In this document: positions 11,440 through 22,882 of the stretch, in pieces | Layout of the letters: each line of letters opens with the position of its first letter | Numbering within the stretch: the first letter of the stretch is position 1 | NCBI GenBank assembly: GCA_963383645.1 | Contig: OY726574.1 | Span: 62,128,894-62,192,893 of the forward strand | From: Muscardinus avellanarius | Lineage: Eukaryota; Chordata; Mammalia; Rodentia; Gliridae | DNA: 64,000 nucleotides | Direction: 5' to 3' | Translations under genes and position numbers: made by a program | The notes under the pieces: model-generated | What the model was told of the DNA's origin: nothing | Database searches by the model: none | Seen by the model: the letters and a program-made list of their open reading frames with translations, nothing else

Positions 11440-11830
11440 TCGTGTGTCTAAAATGCACAATACTGCCCGCCCTCCGATCAAGCATCTAGGTGTTCAGCAG
11501 CAAACGAATAGATCAAGGAATGTGGCGTGTGCACGGCGGAGTGCTACTCAGCCATGAAGAAGGACAAGGCTAGGTCAAAGCAGGAAGTGGGTGGATGTGG
11601 AGCACCTGCGGGGTGAGATCGCAGGCCCAGGAGAGGAGAGAGTAGAGAAAAGGGCCTTCAGTAAAGAAGAGGGAGCCCAGCTGAGTGGTGGAAGGACCCT
11701 GGGAAGGGAGCGGAGGGGGAGGTCTGGGGAAGGAAACAGACCCAGTGATGCCGCGCATACATGAATATGTCACTACCAAGCGCACTGTCAGGTACAACTG
11801 CAACCCCGCAATGCATCAATGCGACGTTTA
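11440..11830 (+). repeat. L1 ORF2 3' end and 3' UTR
   Basis: catctaggtgttcagcagca, gagtgctactcagccatgaa, ggtgggtggatgtggagcac-like text, then the purine-rich UTR (gggagcggagggggaggtct). Strongly GC-shifted. Confidence 0.75.
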
Positions 11831-12372
11831 AAAAGCTTGTAATGCCAAAAAGCCTAACCTCTGTCTACATTTAAGTACCAGCAAGTCTTCCGTGAGGAAA
11901 AAAACATCCTAGCTAAGCAAATTGTTTAACGATTTTGGTGTGAGCCAATTCCCCCACGTTCTGTTTTCTTCTTTGGCAGGCACCCACCTAAGCTGAGTGT
12001 ACTTTGATTCCCCAGATGATAAATGTCTTGTGGGCTGAAATACTTTTCTTCGGGGCTTCCGATAAATGTTTCTTCGCTGTGGATTTTAAGACCGAATCCG
12101 TCTCCTTCAATCTCTTCTTTCCCCATTCGTGACCGTTTTCATGCTCTGGAGAGGGCCTCGGAGGCGGGTGTTGGGTGTGGACAGCGCCTGGGCAGTGGTC
12201 AGCCGCCTCCATCCCAGCGCCTTGGAAGCTGGCGCATGCTCAGTGAGGGCGCCCTGTCTGGCCTCTGCCTCCCCGTTCCTCGGTGGCCGACAGGGGGCGC
12301 ACCTGGGAAGCTTTTATGATCCAGGCTGATTGTGGATAAGGGAAATGCAAGCGAACTAAAACAAACTTGGAA
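11831..12372. other. Unique flanking DNA holding a CTCF-like site
   Basis: No repeat recognised; the notable element is the motif at 12284-12302. Confidence 0.5.
12284..12302 (+). promoter_or_regulatory. Candidate CTCF site
   Basis: tggccgacagggggcgcac matches the long CTCF core (TGGCCACCAGGGGGCGCTA) at 15 of 19 positions, including the whole AGGGGGCGC block. It lies in unique DNA about 12.3 kb upstream of the PIEZO2 ATG. Occupancy is not known. Confidence 0.7.
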
Positions 12373-12606
12373 GCCTGGCATGGTGGCACACGCTTGAAAT
12401 CCCAGTTGTTGGGAGGCTGAGACAGGAGAACCGCGGTTTCACGGCCAGCCTCAGCTACTTAGTGAGGTCCCTTGCAACCAAGGGAGACCCTGTTTCAAAA
12501 TAAAGAATAAAAAATAGGGATGGGGTTGTAGTTCCGAGGTAGAATGCCCCTGGGTTCCATCCCCATTACCGCCCAAACAAACAAACAAATAAACAAACAA
12601 ACAAAA
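12373..12606 (+). repeat. B1-dID SINE with (CAAA)n tail
   Basis: gcctggcatggtggcacacg to ccatccccattacc, followed by an aaac/aaat tail to 12606. Confidence 0.93.
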
Positions 12607-13264
12607 ACCTTGGAGAGCTGCGCTGGGAGAGGAATTTTCAGGAGTGAGTCTGAGCGCTTCATTCTATAAATGGCTTAAATAAAAGGGCAATCTGCCCTGG
12701 ACATGGACCCCTTGTTTCCTAAACAAACCTCTTTTGTGTCCCTAACTGGCGTGGGGGAGGGGTCACAGTCACAGAAGCCTGGGATCTCACCCATCACTGG
12801 GTTGCCTTCCCTCCCCACCGGAGACTTCTGTGACCCGGGATAGAATCCACTTTCTCCTTCTCTGTACAGAAGGGGTCACCAGTGCTGTAAAAGGCCAGAA
12901 CAGGCCCAGGTAAGGTCCTGTCTGCCTTGTCCCATAGCGGGACGCTGCCAGCGAGGTCACGGCATCCCTCCTCCCTCCTGGGCAGCTCGTGGCCATGTCT
13001 GACTGACTCACAGAGATCTCAACAGCCCACCGCTTTCTCAGAGTAAACCGCGAGTCTCTCTGTAACGCAAGGTGCATGTTCCGCTCCTGATGGCCTCAGC
13101 GAGGATGGCCTTCCAGCCTCCACTCTAAGCTTTTCTTCCGACCCACCATGGTCCTCATCGCCCTCTGTCCTGAGAGCCCCCCAAGCAGACATTTGGAGAA
13201 GCAGTCCCACTCTCCAGGCCTCCAGAGAGCCCGAGCCGGCAGCCAGGGCTGCCGCTCCCCTCGG
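12607..13264. other. Unique flanking DNA
   Basis: GC-moderate, no recognised element. Confidence 0.45.
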
Positions 13265-14050
13265 ACTTCTCAAATACTTTCAAGAGTGCATGGCTATCAC
13301 ACATCACGGTGAGATTCACATGACACACATACACACGCAAGCTCTGGGCGTGCTTCCCCTGCACGCCGTCCCCTGCTCTGTACAGCTTAGATGGGCAGTG
13401 ACACCTGCTTGTATGGACAGGGCTATTTGAACTGTTCCCCCCAGGCCCCTCCACTGTCCTAGGCTCGCTCTGTCTGTCTGTCTGTCTCCTCATTTATCTG
13501 AAATTACTGTGTTTTCTATTTTCTCTCCAGCTTCCATATAGGATAGAGAACACACTCCCCTCGGCTTTCTGAGACTGGCCCATCTCACTTGGCAGAATAC
13601 TTTCTAGTCCCATCTATTGTCTTACAAATGACACAGTCCTATTCTTCTTTATGGCTGAGTAAAATTCCACTGTGAGTATAGGTCACATTTTCGTGACCCG
13701 TCCCTCTGTTGACAGACAGCTGGGCTGGTTCCATAACTTGGCTAGTGTGAACAGAGCTGGTATAATCATGGGTTTGCACTTATCTCTGCAGCGTTCTGAC
13801 TTTCATTCTTTTGGAAAGATGCTGAGGGCTGGCTTCGCCGGGTCACGGGGTGGCTCCGTTCCCAGTCTGAGGAACCTCCATCCTGATTTCCACAATGATT
13901 GTACTAGTGCAGTCCCTCCAGCGGCGTGTGACGGTTCCTATCCCCTGCACCCTCACCAGCATTTATTACCATTTACGTTCTTGATGACGGCCATTCTAGC
14001 TGGGGTGAGATGAACTCTGGGTAGATTCGATTTGAAGTACCCTGGTGTTG
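13265..14050 (-). repeat. L1 ORF2 3' end and 3' UTR
   Basis: Antisense words: ctcctcatttatctgaaatt, tctttatggctgagtaaaat, gctgggctggttccataact, caccctcaccagcatttatt, cattctagctggggtgagat. Disrupted relic. Confidence 0.88.
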
Positions 14051-14063
14051 CTGTTGCTGTTTT

Positions 14064-14233
14064 CTGATGCTGGGGCTTGAACCTGGGAGCATTCTATCTC
14101 TGAGCTATACTCCCAGCTCTATTTTATTTTGAAATAAGGTGTCACTAAGTGGCTAAGGCTGGCCTGGAACCTGTGATCCTCCTGTCTCAGCCTCCTCAGT
14201 ACTGGAGTTGCAGGCGTGCACCGCCACATCTGC
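14064..14233 (-). repeat. B1-dID SINE
   Basis: gatgctggggcttgaacctg to caccgccacatctgctt. Confidence 0.9.
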
Positions 14234-14840
14234 TTCTACTGTTCTCCTTGATAATCCTTTTCCCTCTGCCTGACTGGCCCAGTCAGGTGCCGACCTCTCT
14301 CACCCACTACATCTGCCCCCACCCCACCCCCGTCCTGTGCTTGAGACAACGGACCAGGGACATATTTTCTCTGGGAATTGCCTTCTAATGGGGCCAGATG
14401 TTGGCCGTGTATTCGACAGATCACAGCGCTCATCTGGTCTCAGGTCAACTTTGACCTCCGCTTTCCAGACGTTTCTTTTTAAGGGGTGTGTTCTTTCCTC
14501 AGATCTCTCGGGCTCTTTGCCCAGGGCAGTTGACACCTGCCAGCTTGGCCTGCTTCGGTATGTGAGTGACTTTGCCCATCTCTGGCCTCTGGGATTTATG
14601 GTTTGCAGGGTGCCTCATTCCCCAGGATGCCACCTGCTGTGGGCGGCACACAGTACTGAATACAAAACCCCGAATCCTGTGAACTGTACTGAGTGCTCAT
14701 ATCGTGCCTGGAAGGAAAACTTAAGAAATGATTGCCCATATTGTGTCTGTTAAGAAAGCACAGAGGAACCTTTTTTTTTTATTTTTAGACAATAAGGTAC
14801 CTTGTGAAAGGTATGTGTTCTTTTAAACATATAAAAATCT
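14234..14840. other. Unique flanking DNA
   Basis: A 138-codon frame at 14337-14753 is open but shows no recognised family. Confidence 0.45.
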
Positions 14841-14973
14841 GGCCTGGTGTGGTGGCGCACACCTGTAATTCCAGTATTTGGGCGGCTGAGACAGGAAGAT
14901 CGCAGGTTCAAGGTCAGCCTCAGGAATTGAGATCCTCAGGGACTTACTGAGACCCTGTTTAAAATAAATGATA
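14841..14973 (+). repeat. B1 arm only
   Basis: ggcctggtgtggtggcgcac to gagaccctgtttaaaataaa; interrupted by the next copy. Confidence 0.87.
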
Positions 14974-15121
14974 AGGCCAGGCGTGGTGGCGCATGCGCGC
15001 ACACTTGTAATCCCAGCATCTGGGAGGCTGAAACAGGAGGACTGTGGTTCACGGACAGCCTCAGCTACTTAGTGAGGCCGTTTGCAACTCAGTGAGACCC
15101 TGTTTCAAAATAAAAACATAT
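14974..15121 (+). repeat. B1 arm only
   Basis: ggccaggcgtggtggcgcat with an added gcgcgcaca; ends ctgtttcaaaataaaaac where another SINE starts. Confidence 0.88.
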
Positions 15122-15122
15122 A

Positions 15123-15346
15123 TAGCCAGGTGTGGTGGCGCATGCTTGTGATCCCAGCACTTGGGAGGCTGAGACAGGAGGATCGCACAGGTTCGAAGCC
15201 AGCCTCAGCTTAGTGAGGCTCTCAGCAACTTAGTGAGACCCTGTTTCCAAATAAAGTATAAAAATAGGTCTGGGAGTATAGGCTGAAGGTAGAAAAGCCC
15301 CTGGGTTCCACCCCCAGTACCACAAAAAAAAAAAAAAAAAAAAACC
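15123..15346 (+). repeat. B1-dID SINE, intermediate subfamily
   Basis: agccaggtgtggtggcgcat, tgtttccaaataaagtata, ggtctgggagtataggctga; A tail of about 20. Confidence 0.93.
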
Positions 15347-15356
15347 ATATAAAAAA

Positions 15357-15450
15357 TAGCGCTTGGGGTGTAACTCAGAGGTAGAATGTCCCTGGGTTCC
15401 ATTCCTAGTACCGTAATAAAATAAAATTAAAATTAATAAAAAAAATAAAA
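15357..15450 (+). repeat. Extra dID arm
   Basis: cttggggtgtaactcagagg to ttcctagtaccg with an (aaat)n tail. Confidence 0.85.
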
Positions 15451-15451
15451 C

Positions 15452-15522
15452 TGGGCTAGTGTTGTAGCTTGGAGGTAGAATGCCTCTGGGTTCAATCCCC
15501 AGTACCAAGGGGGGGGGGGGGT
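15452..15522 (+). repeat. Second extra dID arm with G-run tail
   Basis: ctagtgttgtagcttggagg to ccccagtaccaa, ending in a run of 13 G. Confidence 0.85.
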
Positions 15523-16057
15523 CTGAAAGTTGATCTCCCGAGTCCGTGGCTCCAGTAATCATGCAGTTTGCAAAGAAGATATGTCAACTTGCAAGGAAAA
15601 GACCTTTTCATCTCTGACTAAAGAAGTGCTAAGCCAGGAACCTTGGTCTGGCTTCCTTCCTACCCAGCTCCCAGGAATGCTTTGTGAGTTAATGAGATAT
15701 TGTCTGAGAAGCCCTGCAAGCTCTTAAGAGAGAGGAGTACTGTCAGCATTCTGCTTAACTCGAACACTTCTGGGAAAATGTCCGAGCTGCTTCTTCCCTC
15801 CCGAAGCCCTTCACCCAAGGGGCTCTTGGAAAAGATGGCGAGTGGTCACATCTCACCTTCTTCATGTTAAAGGAGACACAAAACCACAACATTTAAGCCC
15901 GGCCTGTGGGTCCCCCCGTTTCTGATGCACAGCCAGGACCTAAATGAGAACTCCCGGCGGGTCCCCCTCAAGGCCCCACACTCACCTGGTTCCATTGGAA
16001 AGGGCAAAGGGAGGTCATTCCTGTTGCAGGGGATAGGTTGGGGGGGGAGGTGTGTGG
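15523..16057. other. Unique flanking DNA
   Basis: No recognised element before the LTR. Confidence 0.45.
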
Positions 16058-16690
16058 TGTGAAATAATCCCCCCCTACCACCAGACACACAGAGACAAAC
16101 AGAAAAACTGTGGATTCTTGTCCTAAGCTAAGAATAAGTATTCATCACTTGGACAGCTGCTGCAGATTTAAAGAAGTTTATTAAAAGATAGAAATATAGA
16201 GATAGTTAAAGCCCTGTGCTGGAGCAGACACAGGGGGGCAATTCGAACGAAAATGCCCAAAGAACTCCAGTTTACTGAGTTTTTATCCTGTCTAAGTCCG
16301 AGGAAGGTCCTTTGATCTGTAGATATGCTAGCCCTATCTCTAGCCCAGTCTCTGCCATTTCCAGGAGGATTTGCCCTGGAAGGGGGGGCTGTCCTGCCTC
16401 CAAACACAGCCCTCTGCACCTCTTGTTCCATCCCCCGAGATGTGTGAAATTGTTTCTCCGGCATCTGGGATTTCTTCAGATTTCCCTTAGGCCATTTGTT
16501 TCTCTTTCAGAAATGTAAAGAAGCCTCTCAGGCTTCCTTTCCTTCCCTTTAGAAATGTAAATTACAAGTCCCTCCTTTCTGCTAGCCCTGGCCTTCTTAG
16601 TATAAAGGATATATTTTTAAAATTGGAACTCTTTTCCCAATACTTATACCTTAATACATTTCAAACCCTCTTCCCAATACCAGTACAATT
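16058..16690 (-). mobile_element. Endogenous retrovirus LTR (solo), minus strand
   Basis: On the minus strand a TATA-like gataaaaactc (16280-16289) is followed about 100 bp later by AATAAA (16177-16182), the usual LTR spacing. The far end reads toward ttatttcaca, consistent with a terminal CA. No internal viral gene was seen next to it. The family was not identified and both ends are approximate. Confidence 0.6.
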
Positions 16691-16795
16691 CCCTAAGTCA
16701 CGATGTCACCGTGAGGAGAAACGGGAAGAAGTGAAGGAGCCCGAGGGCCCTGCGTCGTGATTCCAGCAGTGACGGGTGTGTGTGTAAACTCTGGG

Positions 16796-16982
16796 GCCAG
16801 GCGTGGTGGGCACGCGTCATCCCCGCGCTTGGGAGGCGGCGACAGGAGGATCGCGCAGGTTGGAAGCCAGCCGCACTGGCTTAAGACACCCTGTTTCCAA
16901 ATAAAAAAAGTATAAAACAGGTCTGGGAGTGTAGCCCGGAGGTAGAAGGGCTTCCAGAAACCCCAGTAACACACACAAAAAA
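16796..16982 (+). repeat. B1-dID SINE, young subfamily
   Basis: ccgcgcttgggaggcggcga, ggcttaagacaccctgtttc, gggagtgtagcccggaggta, gaagggcttccagaaacccc. Confidence 0.95.
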
Positions 16983-17129
16983 ATATCTTTTGAAATATAT
17001 TTTGAAATATATTGTCATTAGTGCGTTGTAATTAAACATCATAGCAAAGTTTAGCGTGATGGAAATCCCCCCCTTCTCAGCCTCCCAAGTACTAGGACTC
17101 TGGGCCTGTGCCTCTGGGTTTCTTCACGG

Positions 17130-17575
17130 TTACCACTCTAACTGGAAGGAATCGGCCAAGACTCTGAAGGGAGAAAACCTTTTTCAGCTCCTCCTCTGGA
17201 AGAGGAGTAATATCTAGGATATACAAAGACCTCAGAACACTTGACACTGACACACAATCCATCAAAAGGTGGGCAATGGAGCCAAGTAGACACCTCTCAA
17301 AAGAAGAAATGCACTTCCAGTCCTGGGGAAGGCTGAGACAGGAGGATGGCAGGTCTGAGGCCAGCCTTGGCAACTTAGCAAGAACCCTGTTTCAAAATAA
17401 AAAATAAAAAGGACTGGGGTGTATATCCAAGATAGAATGCCCCTAGGTTCAAGCCTTACTCAGTACAAAAAAAAAAAAAAAAAAAGATGCAGCTGGTCAA
17501 CAAAAGTGTTAAATGTTCATCATCATTAGCAGTCAAGGGAATGCAAGCCAAAACTACTCTGAGAGTGCTTGCTGC
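17130..17575 (+). repeat. L1 ORF2 fragment interrupted by a SINE
   Basis: gaggagtaatatctaggata, ggtgggcaatggagccaagt, ctctcaaaagaagaaatgca before the SINE and aatgttcatcatcattagca after it: consecutive L1 ORF2 text split by the insertion at 17316-17487. Confidence 0.85.
17316..17487 (+). repeat. B1-dID SINE inside L1
   Basis: 5' shortened: tccagtcctggggaaggctg to cttactcagtac, A tail of about 20. Confidence 0.88.
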
Positions 17576-17578
17576 TTG

Positions 17579-17579
<1 letters not shown>

Positions 17580-17622
<43 letters not shown>
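17580..17622. repeat. (GT)n microsatellite at a SINE 3' end
   Basis: About 21 GT units running straight into ggtactgggg of the antisense SINE. Confidence 0.98.
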
Positions 17623-17624
<2 letters not shown>

Positions 17625-17829
17625 TACTGGGGATTGAACCCAGGGACATTCTACCTCTGAGCTACACCCCCAGCCCTTTTTATATTTCATTTTGAAACAG
17701 AGTCTCACTGAGTTGATGGGGGTCTTGCTAAGTTGCAGAGGCTAGCCTCAAAACTCTGATCCTCCTGAATCTGTCTCCCAAGTACTGGGATTACAGGCGC
17801 ACAGGTGTAGGGGCCACCGTGCCCAGCTT
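17622..17829 (-). repeat. B1-dID SINE
   Basis: gtactggggattgaacccag to ggccaccgtgcccagctt, with a short insert (acaggtgta) near the B1 start. Confidence 0.93.
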
Positions 17830-18368
17830 GCATTAAAAAATATACATATATATACTTTCAGCCAAAAGGTGGCGCTGCAGGCAAGTAAGTGAAGATGCCC
17901 CAAGCGCTGAGCCCAAGGCTAAGGATGCCTTCCTCTAGTCCTACCCCTGGGTCAATGTTAATGACAGATGATGGCCAGGTCCAGGCTGTGTGCACCCACA
18001 TGCCCACCGGCATCTGAAACCCTCAACAGAGACCACTGAGTGCCAACTCCAAGGCTTCTAAGAATGTTACCATTGCTCTGACCACAGAGGAGGCTCAGGT
18101 GGCATTACAATACAACCCGAATCCTCACTCTTCTGAAATGAGTGCACATTACTAATAGATATCTAGTAACACACAGACACACAGACTGCTGTTACTTGGG
18201 TGGTCGTAGAACAAAACTTGCAGTGTTTTTTGTTTAGTAACTTACTTTGAATTACTACTGTATTTCACTACAAAATTGTTTCCCAAATTCTAGTTCATTT
18301 ATGCAGAGCTCTTCCCAGAGTTTGGTAAGCCTTTCTAGACAAAAGGATGAGGAAACCAGAAGGCTCTT
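17830..18368. other. Unique DNA with a possible CTCF-like site
   Basis: Holds the motif at 17859-17877. The stretch to 18130 has a cDNA-like look with broken frames, but I could not match it to a protein. Confidence 0.4.
17859..17877 (+). promoter_or_regulatory. Weaker candidate CTCF site
   Basis: cagccaaaaggtggcgctg keeps CCA, AGG and GGCGCT of the CTCF core but has changes between. Same orientation as the site at 12284. Confidence 0.45.
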
Positions 18369-18595
18369 CAAAGGCTTCAGGCAGTGCCTTCAATGCCAGA
18401 ACTTGAGAGGCTGAGACGAGAGGATCGCAGGATCAAGGCCAGCCCCGGCAACTACAGGAGCCACTCAGCAATTTAGTGAGGTCCTGTTGTAAAATAAAAA
18501 TAAATTAGGTCTAACTTGGAGGTAGAATGCCCCCGGGGTTCAATTCTTGGTACCCAAAACAAACCCCAAACAAAAACAAACAAACAAACAAAGGT
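18369..18595 (+). repeat. B1-dID SINE, diverged
   Basis: cttgagaggctgagacgaga to ttcaattcttggtaccc with a (caaa)n tail. Confidence 0.85.
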
Positions 18596-18851
18596 TTCAG
18601 GAGGAGCAAGTACACAGAGCAGCTAGATAACTCCCAAGATAAAATCTGCTCATGTTTTTGGCTATGAATAATGAATGGAAGTTTTCATATTTTAGTACAG
18701 GCCACCTGGATGTCTGCGGCGCCCACGGCAAGTGGCAACTTCAGCAGAGAGCCCTCCCCACACCATACGATCTCTTTCTCTGTGTGTTTGCCTCAAAAAA
18801 ACCCCAAAATTCGCATGTTCCCTTCTTTTCATATGAGATCTTTATAATTCT

Positions 18852-18852
<1 letters not shown>

Positions 18853-18888
<36 letters not shown>
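18853..18888. repeat. (GT)n microsatellite
   Basis: About 18 GT units in unique DNA, not next to a SINE. Confidence 0.97.
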
Positions 18889-18890
<2 letters not shown>

Positions 18891-19339
18891 ATGAATACAC
18901 ATGTGGTGGAGCCATAGAAACAGACTACAATTCACCTGGCAGTGTTTTGCTTTGGGGTCCACTTCATGGACGAAACGTTGTCGAGCTCTCAAGGTCTGTA
19001 GTGCAGTTTAAAGCCAAGACACACGCGCGCCAGTGAGCTGGTCCCCTCGATTCTGGACCAGCCTGCACAGAATCGGCAGTGTGCTTCCTGCTCTCCGTCC
19101 ACATCGTGACTCTGGGTGGGTGTGGGGGCCGCAGCTTGACTGTGCAGACCCAGCAGGAGGTGAAGTTCATGTTCTTGCCCCCGTAGGGAGCCTGGGGGTG
19201 AGGAGAATCTCTTCAGCAAAGAGGAACAAAGGTACACTTCCTGCAAAGTACTAAAAGTTGTCTAGGTCTTTACATTTGGGTCTTGAGAATCCTACAGCTA
19301 TCAACCTTAAACGGAGAGCTTTAAAAGATGTAAGCACGT
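18889..19339. other. Unique flanking DNA
   Basis: No recognised element. Confidence 0.4.
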
Positions 19340-19525
19340 AGCCAGGCATGGCGGCACATGTCTATAGTTACAGGACTGGGGAGGCTGAGACAGGAGGACC
19401 GCAGGTTTCAGGCCAGTCTCAGCAACCTAGTGAGGTCCTCTTTTGGAATAAAAGATGATAAAATAAGGCTAGTGGTCTAGCTCAGAGTAGAATGCCTCTG
19501 GCTTCAATTCCCAGCATCAAATTTA
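19340..19525 (+). repeat. B1-dID SINE
   Basis: gccaggcatggcggcacatg to ttcaattcccagcatc; followed by an AT-rich simple tail to about 19570. Confidence 0.9.
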
Positions 19526-19576
19526 AATATATATATGTATATAAGTATAAATATAAATAAATAAATATATCCATAG

Positions 19577-19998
19577 AATACAGAGGCATCTCTCTGTAGT
19601 CACAGGTGACTAGTTTTAGAATCACCCCCATGAATGTCATGGATACCAAAGTCTGTAGGTGCCGAGGTCCTATATATAAAATAACATGGTATTTGCACAT
19701 AACCTAAGTAATCCTCCTGTATATATTATTTCTGTATTACTTATGATACAATGTAGATGCCATGTAGTTCCTATACATAGCATTAGGGAACGCTCTTCCT
19801 GTATACTTTATATTATTTCTGTATTACTTGTGATACAGTGTAAGTGGTATTCAGTTCCTATACTATACCACTTAGGGAATAGAGGCTAGAAAGCCTGTGC
19901 ATGGTCAGTCTAGACCCAGTTTGGTTATTTTAGTATTTTCAATCTGGAATTGGTACAATCTGTAGACGTGGAGCTCACAGACATTTAGGGCCAACTTT
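19577..19998 (-). mobile_element. Tigger/pogo-like DNA transposon relic
   Basis: Matches in order a non-autonomous pogo-type element: ggataccaaagtctgtaggt, ggtatttgcacataacctaa, ttaggg of the central block, cctgtgcatggtcagtctag, then attttcaatctgg near the end. The central part is present twice (see findings). It has no transposase. Confidence 0.65.
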
Positions 19999-20837
19999 AT
20001 TAGCAGAAAAAAAAGGCATGTATTTAGCTTCGAATTTTATTGTCTTAAGTATAAGAGCCCCAAACTCGGTGGTCCCTAAAAAAAATTAACTTCTAAATAA
20101 ATACTGTGCCCTATGATCAGCGATAATTATAAATAAAAACACAGGAATGTATATATTCAAGAACATTGAATTAGTACGTATTAAGAGAAACACTCGCCAC
20201 CGCGGCTGGAAGACATCCTCTCAGGGCCTGCGGGAGGTACCACGTTCCCCGCAGGCTGGCTGGCTGGCGCCAGTAGATTTTGGCAGATTCCACTGAAGGA
20301 AGAAAATGCGGGGTTGACAACCTTTCTATTCCTTGTGGGAGGCTCTGTTCTGTAAAGTTACCATTTGGAGCAATGCACATGCCTGAGAGCTTTCAAAAGA
20401 AGCTAACTAACACAATATCCCACCGTATAATTGACAGAGGATGGACACGGCGATTAACTCTGTGTTTGCTGACAGCGCTTGGTAGAAAAACAAATGGCAT
20501 CTGGGACAAAGATGGTATTTCTGAAAGATTCTTGCTGAGTGCAGCACACTAAACCAAGCTCAGAAAAGATCAAAGCTAAGCAGGTGTGATGAGCCCAAGA
20601 GGCACACGGTAGCCCAGTCTCCATAGCCCCGAAGCCAAGCGCTCAGGGAAATGTGGATTGGCCCACAAAATCATATTCTAGGAGCTGGAGCATCTTTCCT
20701 TGAGTATTGGGGCAGGCCACTCTGCTTCAGCATGCAAGTTTCAAAAATGTAGGACCAGGGCTTGTTTTCCAATAGTAACACAGAGTAGCGATGAAGAAGT
20801 CCTGACAGCAGTGTGTCCTTGTGGGTCGTGGCTGTGT
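19999..20837. other. Unique flanking DNA
   Basis: AT-rich at first, then mixed. No protein or repeat recognised. Confidence 0.4.
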
Positions 20838-20965
20838 ACCGGGCATTTCTCCAAGCACTCAGGGAATTGCACACATCCTTAGCACTCCATACTACACCGC
20901 TTTTGTTAGTTTCATCCTTTTCCAATTGGAAGAATTGAGACACTGTGTCAATAATGACCCAAAGA
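20838..20965 (-). repeat. MIR-type ancient SINE
   Basis: gtgtaccgggcatttctcca, agcactcagg, then gaagaattgagacactgtgt follow the order of the MIR core and tail. Heavily diverged. Confidence 0.55.
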
Positions 20966-21106
20966 AGTCCTCATTTGATAGGGTGGCTGGTGATTTATTT
21001 CTTCCCTGTACTGAGCTTGAGTTCTGTGCAGGGTAAGGCAGTGTAAGGCAGCCCTCTTTGGCTGTAACAAGTGTATGGAATACAGCGTCTTAAAAAGAGG
21101 AGGGAA

Positions 21107-21350
21107 GCCGGGCGTGGTGGCACACACTTGTGATCCCAGTACTTGGGAGGCTGAGACAGGAGAATTGTAGGTTTGTGGCCAGCCTCAGCTACTTTGTGAG
21201 GCCCTCTGCAACTCAATGAAACCCTCTGCAACTTAGTGAGACCCTGCTTCAAAATAAAGAATAAAAAATAAGGCTGGGGGTTTAGCTTGGAGGCAGAATG
21301 CCCCTGAGTTCCATCCCCAGTACCACAGGAAAAAAAAAAAAAAAAAAAAG
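21107..21350 (+). repeat. B1-dID SINE with duplicated linker
   Basis: gccgggcgtggtggcacaca to ccccagtaccacagg, A tail of about 20. The stretch ccctctgcaact occurs twice in the linker. Confidence 0.95.
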
Positions 21351-21875
21351 GAGGAAGGGTTTCTCTACGCTCACACTTCGGAGGCTGTAGCCCATGACCC
21401 AGTGATCGGCATGTTGCCTTGAGCCACAACGTGTGACAGTGGCAGCCAGTTCACCTCGTGGCTGGGTGTGGAAAGACCTGGACTGTGGCAGGTACTAAGC
21501 AAAATAATATGCCCCCGAATCTTGCATGCCATTTATTCCCTCCCCAAAGCATTTTCTAACTCATATATTCTTTCGATTTCCGGTCAGATCTTGCACAGAT
21601 TGGGGGCAAAGTTTGTGGCAAGCGGTACTCCTCAGCACTGTGACGGGAACCTTGGTGGACATGAGTCCTTCAGAACCGGGTCGTATAGACATGAGATACG
21701 CAGGTGTCCACACAGCTGTACGTGTGAAGAGTGGCCATAAGCCAGTACCACGGGGCACGGATAACCTTGCCCAGGGCAACCAGCGCGCTCTGACAGTCCA
21801 GCTCTGGAGGGCGCGTGGCTCAGTCGGACCAGACCCTGGTTTGGGGATGGCTTCAGAGTCTGCCATGTGAGTGGG
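21351..21875. other. Unique flanking DNA
   Basis: Overlapping + and - frames at 21468-21890, no recognised family. Confidence 0.4.
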
Positions 21876-22040
21876 GCCAGTGGTTCTCAACCCTCACTGC
21901 AGAGCTGGGAATCACCCAAGTGCCTTAGAAATAGGGAGGTGTAGGGGCCCACACCAAGACCAATTCCATCAGGGCTGCTGGGCAGGTAGAATCTGAGCTT
22001 TGGGGTTTTGAAAGCCCCCTGGTGACAGCCACACAGGCCA
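21876..22040 (+). mobile_element. MER5-like hAT-Charlie relic
   Basis: ccagtggttctcaaccctca, tgggaatcacccaagtgcct, tagaaa, ggggcccacacca, atcagggctgctgggcaggt, agccccctggtga are successive words of MER5-type elements. The far inverted repeat is eroded. Confidence 0.8.
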
Positions 22041-22882
22041 GGATGGAGGAGCGTGGATTAGGGGGTGTTTAGAGAACTGGCTTCCCCTTGAGGGCAGAGG
22101 CTGGAAGTCTCAGAATGGGGGACCTGGCTGTTAGAATCTCTACAAGCGGAATAGCCAACTCGGTCTACAGGGTGGCAGAGCTGGCTGAGATTCTATTTGG
22201 TAAGATTATCTGTCTGCCGGGATCTTGTGTCTGTCTCCTCCCATAGGCATCTAAGATGCTAATTTTGTGAAAATCTAGAGAGCCGTTATGAAGAGAACCC
22301 TACTAAGAACATGGAATATATCCAGAGAAAACAAGATACAATATTATTTTAAATTGAGGAGTATTTCTTCACCTCTAGTTAGAACGCAGTTATACCAGAG
22401 GGAGAATGTGTTATGAACACCAAAATTAGTGCGACTTATGCCAGGTTTCTAGGAAAGCTGTTGACCCTGACGGTCAACAATCAGCTGCTTGTTTACACTC
22501 TGTCCCTACTGTTGGGCTCACACCATAGTTTGGGGATTAGATCCAAGGCTCTTTCTGGAAGGCGGCAGCACACATACCTGGTCTAAGTTGCAGGGTATCT
22601 TCAAGAAATTTCAACCGTCCTGAGTGTTCACTTATAAAAAATGTTTTGAGTCACATTACAGACATCTCTGTAATTCCTAGAGAATCTGTAAAGCTCAAAC
22701 CATGATCTTACGGTATCCCAATAAGGGACATCCATCAAAGAAGTTCATATGGGCATGTCAAGCCAGGGAACGGGGTTTGCGTCATACCAGGGGACCTCTC
22801 TGCAGACACAAGATCCTCCTCCTGGTCCTTGATTCCCCACCAGCTCCAGCAAATCTCCTCACATTCAGATAAGCTTCTTTGT
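22041..22882. other. Unique flanking DNA
   Basis: No recognised element. Confidence 0.4.

Noticed and set aside
17880..18130. Possible processed pseudogene
   Set aside because: Frames are short and broken and I could not match any to a known protein; a translated database search would decide.
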